64,000 nt of DNA from Adiantum capillus-veneris (lineage: Eukaryota; Streptophyta; Polypodiopsida; Polypodiales; Pteridaceae). This document shows positions 23,194 to 35,439 of this stretch, one piece after another. Both the position numbers and the translations under genes were made by a program. How positions within the stretch are numbered: position 1 is the first letter of the stretch; the number at the start of each line of letters is the position of its first letter. The notes beneath the pieces are model-generated. The model had not been told where the DNA came from. It searched no databases and was given only the letters and a program-made list of their open reading frames with translations. The stretch lies in contig CM043958.1 in the NCBI GenBank assembly GCA_014529385.2, positions 153,103,293-153,167,292 on the forward strand, given 5' to 3'.

Positions 23194-24006
23194 CTACTCG
23201 GTCATCCACTGAGCATCTAGAGTAGAATAATTCTTAAACTTTACCAAATACTTCCGTGTAATCTTCCCGGACTTAAGTGGTCGCTCCTGATGATCAATGA
23301 TCTGTTCCGGTTGAAGTATTTCTTCTGTTTCCTCAACCTCAGGAGGTTCCTCAGCAATAGGCTGACTTGGAGGCGGTCCCATATATGGCTGGAGTAAACT
23401 AACATGGAAAGCATTGTGGATCTTCCAATTAGATGGTAAGTCTAATCGGAACGTCACATCGTTCACTTGGTCAATTATCTTAAACGGCCCATAATAGCGA
23501 TTAAAAAGTTTTACCACTTTCCCTTTATGAGTCGCTTGTTTCTTTAGTCTTGCCTTCTCAAACTTGAGTAAGACTAATTGACTGACTGTTAAGTCCAGAT
23601 TCCTTTTGTGCTTATCCGCAGCTTTCTTATGTTTTTCCTAAGAGTGCAAAATTGCTCTCTTAACTTGCCCGTAGGCCGTGTCCAAATCCCGGACAAACTC
23701 ATCTGTTGCGAAAGTCTTATCCTTAGTGACAAGGATCGATGGAAGCAAAGGCTTACCATAGAGAATCTCAAAAGGTGCTTTCCCCGTAGACGAATGCACG
23801 GTATTGTTATACGCGTACTCAACAAGGGGCAAATACTTCTCCCAGTCAGACTGTCTTCTGACACATAAGATTTCAACATATCCAATACTGTGGAATTAGC
23901 GATCTCACTCTGCCCATCCGTTTGAGGATGATATGCAGAAGAAAATTTCAACTTTGTGCCAAGGTTATCAAACAAGGCACGCCAAAAGTTGCCTGTCATG
24001 CCAGGA
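23194..24006 (-). pseudogene. Gypsy-1 integrase C-terminal half and chromodomain
   Basis: After a TGA at 24008-24006 the frame continues NLGTKLKFSSAYHPQTDGQS, with the integrase catalytic Glu a few residues on (SEIAN). A frameshift near 23860 leads to VEYAYNNTVHSSTGKAPFEI and then to GPFKIIDQVNDVTFRLDLP, where the GPF motif is typical of Gypsy integrase ends. The last 50 codons form a chromodomain: EQIIDHQERPLKSGKITRKY, LVKFKNYSTLDAQW. Chromodomains of this family guide integration towards marked chromatin. The frame ends in TAG just after WMTE. Confidence 0.85.
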
Positions 24007-24008
24007 TC

Positions 24009-26005
24009 TCAATCACTCACAATAGACTTGGGCAGCCCATGATGCTTAAAGATCTGTGCTACAAAAAATCTAGCCATATGGTCTGCTTTGATTGTTTTGT
24101 TAACTGGAATAAAGTGAGCTTGCTTGCTAAATCTGTCCACGATAGTCCAGATCGCATCATTTCCAGTTTGAGTCTTTGGGAGATCTATAATAAAATCCAT
24201 GGCAATACTCTCCCTGGGTTGATCAGACACAGGTAAAGGTTGGAGTAACCCAGGCGTCTTATGCCGATCATACTTTACTTTTTGGCAAACCAAGCATTCC
24301 CTGACATATTGATCAATGTCTACTTTAAGGCTTGGCCAAAAGAAATATCTTTCCAATGCTAAGGTCGTAGGGAGAATTCCCCGATGACCTGCATATGGTG
24401 AAGCATGTGGTTCTTCCATGATTTTCTTTCTCAATGGTTCTGCCACGCAAATTGCTTGGTGGTGATAGAGGTAACCATCCCGAAAAGAATAGGGATATTC
24501 ATCCTCTCCGTTCTGTAATTTATTCCAAGTGGAGGAGAAGTCTAGGTCATTCGGATACAACTCTAGAAGTGATTCCAATTCTTGGTGATACACAGAAGTA
24601 ACTGCGTTCACCCTAGGCCGTCTAGACAATGCGTCTGCAGCCACATTCTTACTCCCAGCCGTATGGAGGATCTGGAAGTGAAACATGGACAAAAAGTTGA
24701 CCCATCTCATTTGATTCTCAGATAATTTCCGTTGCGTAAGAAAATACCGCAAACTCTGGTGATCGGTTTTGATCACAAAATCTGCTCCTAGAAGATAATG
24801 CTTCCAGGTAGACAAGGCGTGGATCACAGCCATAAGTTCCTTCTCGTAGATCGAGGCATGCAATTCTGCATCCTTAAGTCGTCTACTTTCATAAGCCACT
24901 CCATGGGCTTCTTGGTTAAGCACTGCACCAATGCAATCACCTGAAGCATCGCAATGAACCTCGAATGGTTTCCTTGAGTCTTGCACTATCAAAATAGGTC
25001 CATGGCTTAATAGGTACTTTAGCCTACCAAAGGCACCTTGTTGTCTCGATCCCCACCTGAAAGGGATCTTTTTCCTTGTTAGATCATGAAGTGGTCCTGC
25101 TACTTGAGCAAAGCCTCGGATAAACCTCCGATAGTAAGAACACAATCCCAGAAAACTTCGTACATCATGTACCGTACTGGGAGTTGGCCAATCTTGCACG
25201 ACTTGGATCTTTGCGGGATCCATTTTCACTTGGTTGTGTGAGACTATATGGCCGAGATAGTGTATCTCAGTGAGGAAGAACTCACTCTTCTTAGCATTCA
25301 CATGCAACTCATGCTTTCGCAATTCCTGAAACACTATATCCAAGTGCTTCCGATGTTTCTCCTCGGTCTTTGAAAAGACGAGTATGTCATCAAAGAACAC
25401 TCCTGTGAAATCTCGGTGTGGGTTCGATTGAATGTGGCAAGAGCATTGGTCAAGCCAAACGGCATTACCAAAAAGTCATAAAGTCCAAAAGTTGTGCGAA
25501 AGGCAGTCTTATGGACATCTTCAGGGGCTATGCGTATCTGATGATACCCACTTTTTAAGTCAATGCGACTAAAGATGCTTGCTCCCTGCAGCTTATCGAG
25601 AATATCATCAATCCGAGGTATCGGAGAGCGATTCTTGATAGTGATCTTGTTTAGAGATCGATAATCTATGCACATTCGAAACGTGCCGTCTTTCTTCTGC
25701 ACCAGTAGAACTGGAGAGCAATAAGGCGAAGAACTTGGTCGTACTAGACCTTTTTCCAGAAGCTCGTTGACTTGCTTCAAAATTTCCTCTTGCTGAGCAA
25801 GACTAACCCGATAAGGGGGTAGGTTTGGGGGAGAGCTACCTGGTACGAGATCAATGCGATGATCTTCCGGACGTTCCGGAGGTAGCTTGTCCGGTAGAGT
25901 ATCCGTGAAACAATCTTTATACTTTTCAAGAAATTGAAAACGTTTAATTTCCAAACTAGAGAGCGAACCCTCATTAGTTTTATCTCTTTCACGTGCAAAA
26001 ATCAA
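24009..26005 (-). pseudogene. Gypsy-1 reverse transcriptase, RNase H, integrase N-terminal half
   Basis: RT begins before [20 protein letters not shown] and includes [33 protein letters not shown] and [14 protein letters not shown] frameshift near 25400 precedes the catalytic [11 protein letters not shown]. RNase H is seen in FEVHCDASGDCIGAVL, IYEKELMAVIHAL and DHQSLRYFL. The integrase zinc finger follows: H...H in HASPYAGHRGILPTTLA, then CLVCQKVKYDRH. The integrase core starts with [17 protein letters not shown] and IVDRFSKQAHFIPV. Apart from the frameshift and terminal stop, 463 codons are open. Confidence 0.9.
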
Positions 26006-26052
26006 GTAAGCAGAAACGCACTTCTTTATTTCCTTCTTAATGGAGATATGGC

Positions 26053-26445
26053 TTACAATAGGGAATAGCCAATCCCCTGCATCAGCAAAAATTTAATTTT
26101 CTTGCCATCATGCTCAAAAGCGAGGGTCTTTTCTACATAATCTGGGACCGGTTGCATATGGTAATGCCATGGCATACCCAAGATGATATCACATCCCTCG
26201 ATAGGTGCCATCAAAAAGCATTCGCGGTCCTTGTATTCACCAATCGGAAGATTGAGTTGTCCTTGCACGGGAGTTGCATTGGTGGTCAACCCCTCAAATG
26301 CCGATCCGGAAGTGACTGGAGTTCCAAGCTGAGCCGATGTAAGACCCAAGCGTTTTGGCGCTTTGCAGTTTCCAGTGAGATGAAGTTGTCCATCGATCCA
26401 GGGTCGTAGAGGATCAACACCCGCTAGTTGTTCACAGATCCCCAA
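26053..26445 (-). pseudogene. Gypsy-1 aspartic protease
   Basis: An open stretch holds GCDIILGMPWHYHMQP, the conserved ILGMPW motif at the end of plant Gypsy proteases. The active-site block (DPGSMDNFIS) is read in an adjacent frame near 26400, so a frameshift separates it from the rest. DPGS in place of D-S/T-G is a known variant. Confidence 0.75.
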
Positions 26446-26559
26446 CCCTTGAGGAGCTGGCGCTTCCCTTTCTCGGTTTCTATATTCCCTTGCACATCAG
26501 GAATGGAATTCAAGCTCGGTGGAGTGGGTTCTTTCTTCGATTGTTCTTTCTTTGAAGAT

Positions 26560-27802
26560 GCTTGTTCCTGCCGTTGCTGCCGAACAGGGCACTCGGGCTT
26601 CATATGTCCTTTTTCACCACAGTAGAAGCACCTTCCTTGCTCTTTGAAGGTTTGTACTTGGATTGGTGTGAGATACTTAAGCCGTTTTCCGGTACCCTTT
26701 GGCTTCTTAGGCTCATCCGGATTCTTTGGGGAACGATTTTTGCCTTGGTTGCCATGGTCATCATAGACGCTCTTTGCCTTGCACGGTATGTGCTATGTTC
26801 CATCCGTCTGGGGGTACCGTTGGAATGTAAATCCTCGGCAATGATTGCCGACTCCATCATCCGCTGAAGGGTGTCATGTGGGTACACCTTCATGCTCTTC
26901 CGAAGCGGTGGTTGAAGACCTGCTTCAAACTTTCGCATCTTTTCTTCGTTGAAAATCTTCATAAAAGGCGTAACTTTTAGAAGAACCGACCAAAACTTGT
27001 CAACATAAGCCGTGACTTTCTCTTGTTCCTTTTGGGCGAGCCAGTCCCATTCCTTCCGAATGTCCTTCTCGAAATCTGGTGGAAGAAATTGCTCATAGAA
27101 TTCAGCTTTGAATTGAGCCCAGGTTCTGGCTTGAGTACCTTCCAGAATTTTGCCTAGCCACCAGTTGCTTGCAGTCTCCTTGAGATGCATCCCAACATGA
27201 CGCAACTTGGATTTTTCAGTGAAGTTTCCATTGGCAAAAGCAACTTCAAACTGCCTGATGAAAGACAATGCCTTGGAGATATCTCTCTGTCCTGTGTAGT
27301 TATCAAACTTCACATCCTTGTCACCGGATTTGAAAATCCGCATCTTGCGGTGACGTCTGCGGTTATCCCTCTTGACCTGGGGCTTCTCTTTAGTAGCATG
27401 TAGGGAAGTAGTAGAAGTTTTCTTCTTGGGAGAAGATTTAGATACTGTATGAGAAGTAGATGTAGTAGTATAATCAGGAGAGTATGATGGAGAAGAGATA
27501 GAGACATCCTTGCTTTCATTAAGCAGAAAGAGTTCTTTTTCCTAGCCCTTGCTCTTAGAAGGCCGTTTGTCCTGATCCGGAGATCCCTTGTGCGTTTCGG
27601 CAACTTTTTCCGCACCATCCACCTGTTGGTTGCTTCCATTAACTGGATTTTCCTGATGCCCATCGGCATCCGTTCCTTGCGGCTTCTTGATTCCGTCCAA
27701 AGCCTTTTGGACAGCCGGCAACGAAATGAGTTGTTGCAATTCCGCGAGTTGGGCTCGCACTTGCTGAAGTTCGTCTTCAGCGGTTCTTCCGTGGCTTGTC
27801 AT
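26560..27802 (-). pseudogene. Gypsy-1 gag
   Basis: The start is the ATG at 27802, about 60 bases from the primer-binding site. An N-terminal region (DELQQVRAQLAELQQLISLP, probable coiled coil) runs to one in-frame TAG at 27544-27542. The same frame then continues into the retrotransposon gag domain: FDNYTGQRDISKALSFIRQF, NWWLGKI and FKAEFYEQFLPPDFE. A frameshift near 26765 precedes the CCHC knuckle CFYCGEKGHMKPEC at about 26630-26590. Gag packages element RNA. Confidence 0.85.
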
Positions 27803-27860
27803 GGTTCTTCCTGTTCCTTCCCGAAATCGTCCTTCTTTGCAGAGAAAGAGAGGAATCCGA

Positions 27861-27872
27861 GCTCTGATACCA
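27861..27872 (-). promoter_or_regulatory. Gypsy-1 primer-binding site
   Basis: The minus strand reads TGGTATCAGAGC, an exact match to the complement of the plant initiator tRNA-Met 3' end, one base from the 5' LTR. Confidence 0.9.
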
Positions 27873-27873
27873 C

Positions 27874-29168
27874 TGTCACAAACGGGAGCGCACACGAATA
27901 ATCAACAAGATGAAAATAAAGAATCTTTCAACTAAACAGAGTTGAGGGAGAAGTTCGACACAATATTTGGGACAGGAGGATGGGCTGGTCCCCCCCCCTT
28001 AAAGAGAATCCTTTATTAGGGAGAATCTTTTTACAAGCACAAGAACCAGAGAAAACCCCTCCGTTCTAAATCTCTGACTCAATGGTCGTTCCTTCCTATA
28101 AGGGAAATCCGAGAGACGAGCTCTCAATCCTTTTTCCGTCTGTACTCGGAGTCGAGACTCCGCAAACAATTTCCGAATTCCGTTCCGGGAATTCCCAAGC
28201 GTAGGCCGAAGCCTTCTCGCTTCTCCTTCGCGATGAAATACCTGCAAACACACACACAAACACGCAACAACAATTCGTATGGCGAATCCACAATAGATAC
28301 CTGTCGCTCTTGCGCGGGAAAAGCGACTTCCGTGCTTCGTAGTCTCGCAATCTCTTGGGTTATCTGACGGCAGAGTCTTCTCTTGCTGACGTTGGTAACC
28401 CCCTTTCAGTGAGGGCATGTGGTGCTTTTATAGCTCCTTGGCCACGGCACGAATAGCTGCTCGCGTAGAGATCGCGGTCGTTTTTTTCTTTTTTCTTTTT
28501 TCTTTTTTCTTTTTTCATTCTGGTGCGTTGTTCTACTCGAAGTAGGGAGAGAGAATTCGCTGGCTGGTTTTGTTGCTTTATTTTCTAAGTGGCTGCCCAC
28601 TTATTAAGTGGGCGGCCGGCATATTTTAAAATTGGTCTGAACCTGCCCAAAAACTCAATAAAACCTTATAAGTTAAAAACAATGCCTTTCACAACACTCC
28701 CCAGGCGTCCCTGGATGCAACCACATGCACGAATGCAATGCAAACATAGATTCCTCGCGGGAAAGCGTCTGCTCTTCCCGGAAAACTCGTTAAAATATTC
28801 CGCTTTTTAAGAAAAGCTTCTCATAACCCATCTTTATTCTTGTGCTTGCGTCTTTACGCGTATTCCTCTTTCCAGTTCGGGTTTCCTGCGAGACCAACGA
28901 GATATTCCCTTTCCCGATGCTCCCATCACCCCATCACGTGACGCATCAGGAATATTCGTTTCCTGGTCTCTCCCACCGAACTAACGGTAAAACCCTTTCA
29001 CGATGCTTACTATCACCCATTATATGACGCATCAGAGTTTTCCGTTCCTGATGGCTTTTAATAATTCCAGTAGATCTACAGTTCCTAACCTCACGGTTCA
29101 AGTGCACATCTTCAAAAATCCTAATTTCAATAAAAAGAAATTACTCGAGAAAATAAGAAAATAGTCCA
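27874..29168 (-). repeat. Gypsy-1 5' LTR
   Basis: 1.3 kb, TG...CA ends intact (TGGACTATTTTC at 29168, ...GTTTGTGACA at 27874 on the minus strand). TATA box CTATAAAAG at 28433-28425. A TTTTTTC-type repeat at 28480-28516 replaces the T run of the 3' LTR. Confidence 0.9.
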
Positions 29169-29773
29169 TTAAGCAACACTCTCTCACTCTCTCTCTCTGC
29201 ACCCCCCCCCCCCCCCCCCCCCCCGTCCCTCGCCTGCCCTGCACTTGCTCGCCCCTGTCTTGGCCTGCACCCGCTTGCCCTCGCCTTGTACCCGCTCGCC
29301 TTGCACCCCCTCGCCCCTCGCCTCTCGCACCTCGCCCCTCCCCCCCTATCCCTCGCCCGTAGCCCTCGCCTCTCGCCCCCCGCCCCCTAGCCCTCGCCCC
29401 TCGTCCCCCCCCCCCCCCCCCCCCCCCTTTTTCCTCGTCCTCGCTCTCTATCCTTGCCCTCGCCCGGTTTAAGGTCGCCCGTGGCATTAAAACACAAATT
29501 AATTGAAAATTGCATGGCATTGCTTGGCTCTGCTTTGCTTTAATTTAATTTTCCCTGAGGAAAGCACTGCCCACCGAAAAGCAAAAGAAAAATCACAAAA
29601 ATCAGAAAGGCCGATTCTCCTACAGGTGCTAGAACAGGAGCAGACCAGGACATTGGACGCAAGGCCCCCCATTATTTTGGTTTTAAGGCTGACGCCCGCA
29701 GTGGGCTGTGGTTGTATCTTTACCCGCAATGGAATGCTTGATGCGGATGTATGCTTGATACGGGAGACAATGT
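29169..29773 (+). other. C-rich probable 5' UTR of LINE-B with CCTCGCC repeats
   Basis: Starts with CT-rich sequence, then C runs at 29202-29224 and 29407-29427. Between them is a degenerate minisatellite of CCCTCGCC / CTCGCCC words (about 29225-29465). LINE-B ORF1 begins after it. It might be LINE-B's promoter region, as many LINEs carry GC-rich internal promoters, or an independent repeat. Confidence 0.5.
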
Positions 29774-30586
29774 ATGCATAGTGTGGATGCATATGTACGC
29801 AAGATGAACCGCAATCTATTGGGCAAAATAAAAATGCTGGAAGGACGCGTCCTGATCCAAGAAAGCAAGATAAACGCACTGGAAGACCGAGTGACGACTC
29901 AACACGAAGAGATTGCGTCACTCAAGAAAGATCTCGTAGAAGCACGATCAAGCAGCACACTGGAAGAGGGCGAATTGCGACCCTCAGTAATCGAAGAAAT
30001 CAACACTATCAAGGAGCAAGTATGGGGCATCAAAGAGGGAGAAGAGCAACACAAAGAGATGACGACTTCTTGGGTGGATGTTCTTACCAAAACTCAGCAG
30101 AAGGCGGATGAAGCCGAGAAATGGATCGAGGTGGCCAAGAAAGGAAAAGGCAAGGAGATAACGTCCACGTCCACACCCACTATCATTAATCAAACACTAG
30201 AGGAGGAGCAAAGAAGACGTGTGCGCGCTTTACATGTGAGAATTTGCGGTCTTAAAGACAAAGGCAATGTGGACGAAGAAATAAAAGAACTCATGGACTT
30301 GATGGGGGTTCATGAGCCGACGCACACAAGAGCTTGAAGAGTGGGCAACATAAAGAAAAATGGAAGCAGTGGGGAAACCTCGAAAGAAAGGGCACTCATC
30401 CTCCGTTTTCCCTCCATGGAAGCGAAAAAGTCCTTGAAGAAAAGGCCAACAATTAAAGAGACGGGCATTTTTCTCGGGGGTGATCTTACCCTCTCGCAGA
30501 TCGCTCATATGCAGGAAGTAATGCCGGAGATTAGAGCAGCAAGGGGAAAGGCAAGATTGCCTTTTACCGAGATGGAAGAGGAGTAA
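29774..30586 (+). pseudogene. LINE-B ORF1 (coiled coil and RRM-like)
   Basis: Residues 15-75 form a probable coiled coil (KIKMLEGRVLIQESKINALE, DRVTTQHEEIASLKKDL). From about residue 150, EEEQRRRVRALHVRICGLKD starts an RRM-like fold as in L1 ORF1 proteins. A TGA at 30334-30336, where Trp would fit, is followed in the same frame by RALILRFPSMEAKKSLKKRP and by GIFLGGDLTLSQIAHMQEVM. ORF1 proteins bind element RNA and act as chaperones. Confidence 0.75.
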
Positions 30587-30630
30587 TACTGGAGCGACGC
30601 TCCACATGATGGTGCGAGACTTATGGGACC

Positions 30631-31556
30631 ACACTCAAAGTGGCTGCCTGGAACTGTATTGGATCCATGCGTCTTGATGTGGGTGCTTTTGAGGATAGCT
30701 TTACTGGAAGAGACATCATCTTTTACTCTGAGACACACCAGGCCCCATGCCTCACATTAGTGGATACAGATGGGAGACAGCTTACAGACAGGAGACACGC
30801 TCAGAACACAGAGGACGAGGCTCGGGGGGAGTGGCAGTGTTATTTAGAGAGGATTTGCAGCCATTGATACATATAGCCCGCAGGGATGAGCAAGCTAGGT
30901 ACATGTGGGTGAGATTGAAAGCAGAGACAGGCAGATATCTCTACATTGCTATTTGCTACTTTCCCCTGAGTACGTCGGGCTATCCATCACCCAAAGGACA
31001 GTCCCCCTTTTCTATTTTGGATGATGACATATGGGAGTTCTCTAGAGATGGTGACATTATCATTCTAGGGGACTTCAATGCTAGGACTGCCCATCACCAG
31101 ACAGTGTTTTATGATACTTCAGAGGAGATGATGAGAGAGCTAGATGTTGTAGAGACGGGCCTGTCCAGACTATCACACGATGCGGAATATACTGAGTATG
31201 GAAGACACCTGATAGACATGGGCACCGCAAATGGACTGGCCATCTTGAATGGCCTACAGAGGTTTCCTGCTTCGGGAGGTTTCACATGCTTCCCACACAG
31301 ACATGGAGCCAACACAGTGGACTATGTCATGGCACAACCCAACCTCATCTCTAGTATTCAGGACCTCACGGTTGGACCCAGACCTGTTGATGTGGCAGTG
31401 GATCATGCTCTTATACTGCTGACCATTTCTTTTCAGTTTAGTGTAGCACACAGGCTACGGGCAGCACCCCCTACTCGCTACACCTTCACGCGGGAGAGAC
31501 ACTCTGTATACATAGATGGGATCTACAGACGCCTGTGCACAGAGGAACCAGGGTGA
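30631..31556 (+). pseudogene. LINE-B ORF2 endonuclease domain
   Basis: Opens with VAAWNCIGSMRLDVGAFED, the usual WN-G start of an EEP endonuclease. A frameshift near 30745 moves to the frame carrying GVAVLFREDL, YLYIAICYFPLS, DIIILGDFNARTAHHQ (catalytic GDFN) and NTVDYVMAQPNLI (the DYV motif), ending with a VDHALI histidine motif. A TGA at 31554 separates it from the linker before RT. Confidence 0.85.
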
Positions 31557-34129
31557 CCTCTGAAGGAGCTTACTACTATACTGACACAGACAACTGTTGC
31601 AGCATACCCAGATACCCAGCCTGAGCAGAGACGCCGTTCAGGGAGCATGCCCCATAACAGTTGGTATGATGAAGAATGCCGGGACACTAGAACTAGACTT
31701 CAGAGGGAGGTGCTTTTGGGGAACATCGCTCATAGGCAGTCACAAATTGACTTCCGACGCCTAGTGCAGCGGAAGAAGAGGGCATTCCTAGCTCGCCTAG
31801 AGCAGGATCTATGCCAGCTATTCTTGAGTAAGGACTCACGTGAGGCGTGGAGGCTCTTTCATGAACACTCCCCCCCCCCCTTGCCATCACTTCTACAGAA
31901 GCCTGGCCAGTATGCATCATCTTTGTACACAGTTCCTGAGCAGCCCCCCCTTCCTGACCCCCTCGATCCATGCCCGCACGCGTGTTTTTTTCACCGCTGA
32001 GATGGTGAGGAAGGCCATTGACAGGATGAAGACTAGGAGAGCATATGATCATGATGGCTTAGTGGCTGAGCATTTCATGCATGCCAGAGATTTACTAGCA
32101 GAGCTTCTAGCAGTTATGTTTAACCGTGCCATGTGTGAGGGCTTGCCTGATACCTGGAGCCTATCTACTATTGTACCTATCTTCAAGTCGGGAGACCCTA
32201 TGGAGCCTGGGAACTATCGCACCATCATGATTGGCCACACATTGGCACGGTTGTACGCATCTATTCTTGAGCAGCAGCTGAGTAGATGGGCAGAGAGGGA
32301 GGGGATGCCTGCAGCCGGGCAGGCAGGTTTCAGGAGGGGTTTTTCTACTCTTGACCATATCTTGACACTCAGAGCCATCATTGAGGAGGGTAGATCGCGT
32401 GGGAGATGGATCTATTGTAGCTTTGTGGATTTCCGTAAAGCATTTGACACAGTGCCCAGAGCGAGATTGATGCGCAGATTACAACAGATGGGAGTACCCA
32501 CAGAGCTCATTTGGGGGGTCATGGCATTATACAGGTCAGTAATGGGGCATGTATGCACCCCAGAGGGTCTATCCACACCGGTTTACTCCACTGTTGGGGT
32601 GAAGCGGGGCTGCCCGCTCTCTCCTACTCTATTTGGTATGTATGTAGATGAGGTTTCTGACTACATTGAGAGAGATGGTGATAGAGGTGCACAGCTGGCG
32701 GGGACATGGATTCCACTATTGTTATATGCTGATGATATTGTTTTGATCTTTGACTCTCCGGAGGGGATGCAACGTCACCTGGATGCTTTGCATAAGTTTG
32801 CCCAATAAAGTGGTTTGTCCGTCAACCTTGGTAAAACCAAGGTCATGGTATTTAATACCACCCCACAGTGGATCAGGAGGTCAGCGCCCGCTTTCACATA
32901 CGGACAAGAGAAGGTGGAGTATACAGATGCTTACACTTACCTTGGAGTGGTTTTCAGTGGGCCAGCATTTTCACTGAGGAGGGCAGCAGAGACTCGATTG
33001 ACCAGAGCCCATGCAGCATTGGGTAAATTGGAAAGGATGTGTTCACAGGTTCAGTTTCAGGAGCCTCGGACGAAGCTCTGGCTCTTTGACATTTTGGTGG
33101 CTTTTGTATTGCTCTATGGAGCTGAGATTTGGGGACCTTCACTGGACCATCACGGGAGGACACGCCGAAGTGATGGATGGGGGGACATGGAGAAGCCTCT
33201 GGTCTCTATGATCTCGCGGCTCATTAGGGCCAAGACTTCAGTACCACGTGCTATTATACGAGAAGAGCTAGCTGCCTCACCACTGGTGGTTGAGGCGCTC
33301 ACAAGATCGGTCTCCTTCATACACCGAATGTGGGAACTCCCCAGAGACAGATATGCACGCCTTGCACTTGAGTCCTCTCAACAGTTATCCATGCAGGGAG
33401 ATACAACATGCTGGTATGGGGAGATGACGTCATGGTTTCAGGCGCATGGGTTCACCATAGACAGATTGCCTCCTTTCCAGTACTCACTCACTGGATGCGC
33501 CTTCTCTGACTCTTACACAGTCCAAGATCACCAGGCTCATTCGCCAGGACTTGACCCAGCTAGACACCAAGAGGACATGGATACAGCCAATACAGGAACT
33601 AGGCACGAAGATGGCTTTCTACAGAGAGCATCTCCTCTAGCTTACGGAGGATGGTTTTGTGACGAGGCCCAGATACATTGACACTCACCTGTCTCATGGG
33701 GTACGATGTGCTATTGGCCAGATACGCACATCTTCACACCAGCTGCGGATCGAGACTGGGAGATATAGCGGAGTACCAGCAGAGGCCAGGACATGCCCCC
33801 TGTGTGACATCGAGCCTGAGACAGAGTTGCACTACACATGCCACTGCCCCGTCTACTACAAGATACGCCGCGGCTTCCATTGCTTGTTCAGAGAGGGCTT
33901 TGGACCATTCTCTAGAGTCATGCAGTACGAGGATCAGAGATGCCTGGGTTTGTTTTTGCTCGAGCTGCGCAGACACAGAGAGAGCTTGATGAGAGGAAAG
34001 ATTAGCCAGTCTCAGAGACAGATCACACACTTCTTTAGAGTTGCCACTGGACACCCGGCGGAGTTACTACAACAGCAGAGCTCGTCGCTTTACACTAGAG
34101 GCATACTGAACAACGAGCGATTGAGCTAG
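31557..34129 (+). pseudogene. LINE-B ORF2 reverse transcriptase and C-terminal cysteine motif
   Basis: After a linker (31557-31990, with frameshifts near C runs at 31870 and 31943), RT is well kept: TIVPIFKSGDPMEPGNYRTI, QAGFRRGFSTLDHIL, FVDFRKAFDTVPRARLMRRL, GVKRGCPLSPTLFGMYVDEV and LLLYADDIVLIFDS with the catalytic YADD. A TAA at 32806 interrupts SVNLGKTKVMVFN. After LLYGAEIWGPS and another frameshift near 33500 comes RTCPLCDIEPETELHYTCHC, a C-x2-C...H-x3-C type motif like that ending many non-plant-L1 LINE ORF2s. The frame stops at 34129. Confidence 0.85.
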
Positions 34130-34481
34130 GGAGATCCAGACGCCCACAACTGCGGAGGACTACACAACATCGACAGAGGCTGCATCAGAGGATCCAGGTC
34201 ACTTTGGCTCGACATGCACAATGCCCGGTCGGACTACTGAGCATGGAGGAGATTGATGAGATCCGCCAGCGACCGATGCTGGATCTCCTATGATCTACCT
34301 ATCCCAGCCAGCTGTTTTAGTTGCTTAGTCCACACCCAACAGTCTAGGATTCCATAATATTTTATTTTGTCATTTTGTCATCTTGTTACTCTGACTTTGT
34401 ATCAGATCCACCACATTGTAACTTTTTGGTCTCATAGGTCACTTTCGCCTTTTGAAGACGTTAATATAATATTTCATTTCA

Positions 34482-34941
<460 letters not shown>

Positions 34942-35036
<95 letters not shown>
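34942..35036. repeat. (CT)n microsatellite
   Basis: About 95 bases, directly at the 5' truncation point of the LINE-C fragment, followed by a short GT/GC-rich alternating stretch to about 35080. Confidence 0.95.
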
Positions 35037-35038
<2 letters not shown>

Positions 35039-35109
35039 TCTCGGGTGTGTGTGTGGGTGTGTCTGTGTGTGTGCGCGCGCCAATAAGAAGAGAAAAATGG
35101 TATAACCTT

Positions 35110-35231
35110 TCTATCACCCAAGTGTGGTAGAATGGTTATGCCATTTCCCTCTTGAATAACGGGTCTTGAGTTCAACTCTCCTCTTCAGATAGATCTTTAA
35201 GGTCTCTTGGGATAGTTTTCTTGGACGTTAA

Positions 35232-35233
<2 letters not shown>
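35110..35233 (+). mobile_element. tRNA-derived SINE, copy 2
   Basis: 124 bases that match copy 1 (21668-21790) almost base for base: TCTATCACCC start, A-box-like GTGTGGTAGAATGGTTA, CTTGAGTTCAACTC B-box-like segment, and GACGTTAAAA end. A (CT)n array follows directly. Confidence 0.75.

Positions 35234-35285
<52 letters not shown>
35234..35285. repeat. (CT)n microsatellite between SINE and LINE-C 3' ends
   Basis: About 52 bases; the tail of both the plus-strand SINE and the minus-strand LINE-C. Confidence 0.95.
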
Positions 35286-35289
<4 letters not shown>

Positions 35290-35439
35290 GGAAAAAATCA
35301 TGGCTGTATATTACTGAGTACAATATAATCCCCAGCGGATGCCAAAATAGCCTATCACGTGGGGTGTACAAGCTGAATGTAAGGAGGAGAGCCACTATAG
35401 TGACTACTCGACTAGAACAATTTCATGGTGGTCGGTGTG

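Larger units (their letters stand above)
21874..29168 (-). mobile_element. Gypsy-1, full-length chromodomain Gypsy element (decayed)
   Basis: A Ty3/Gypsy element of 7.3 kb on the minus strand: 5' LTR at 27874-29168, primer-binding site at 27861-27872, gag, protease, RT, RNase H, integrase, chromodomain, and 3' LTR at 21874-23113. The gene order and C-terminal chromodomain place it among plant chromoviruses. The LTRs align over their length apart from C-run and T-run lengths, an about 50-base segment present only in the 5' LTR (near 28570-28620), and loss of the terminal bases at 21874. Target-site duplications cannot be tested because the left end is replaced by (CT)n. Several frameshifts and stops make it non-autonomous. 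Confidence 0.9.

Noticed and set aside
29245-29472. Pro-Ser-rich open frame in C-rich repeat
   Set aside because: Product of the CCTCGCC minisatellite; overlapping frames on the other strand are equally open.
35110-35193. Possible tRNA gene
   Set aside because: A-box and B-box-like segments exist but the anticodon arm is poor and the unit recurs at 21668 with the same non-tRNA 3' part, so it is a SINE.
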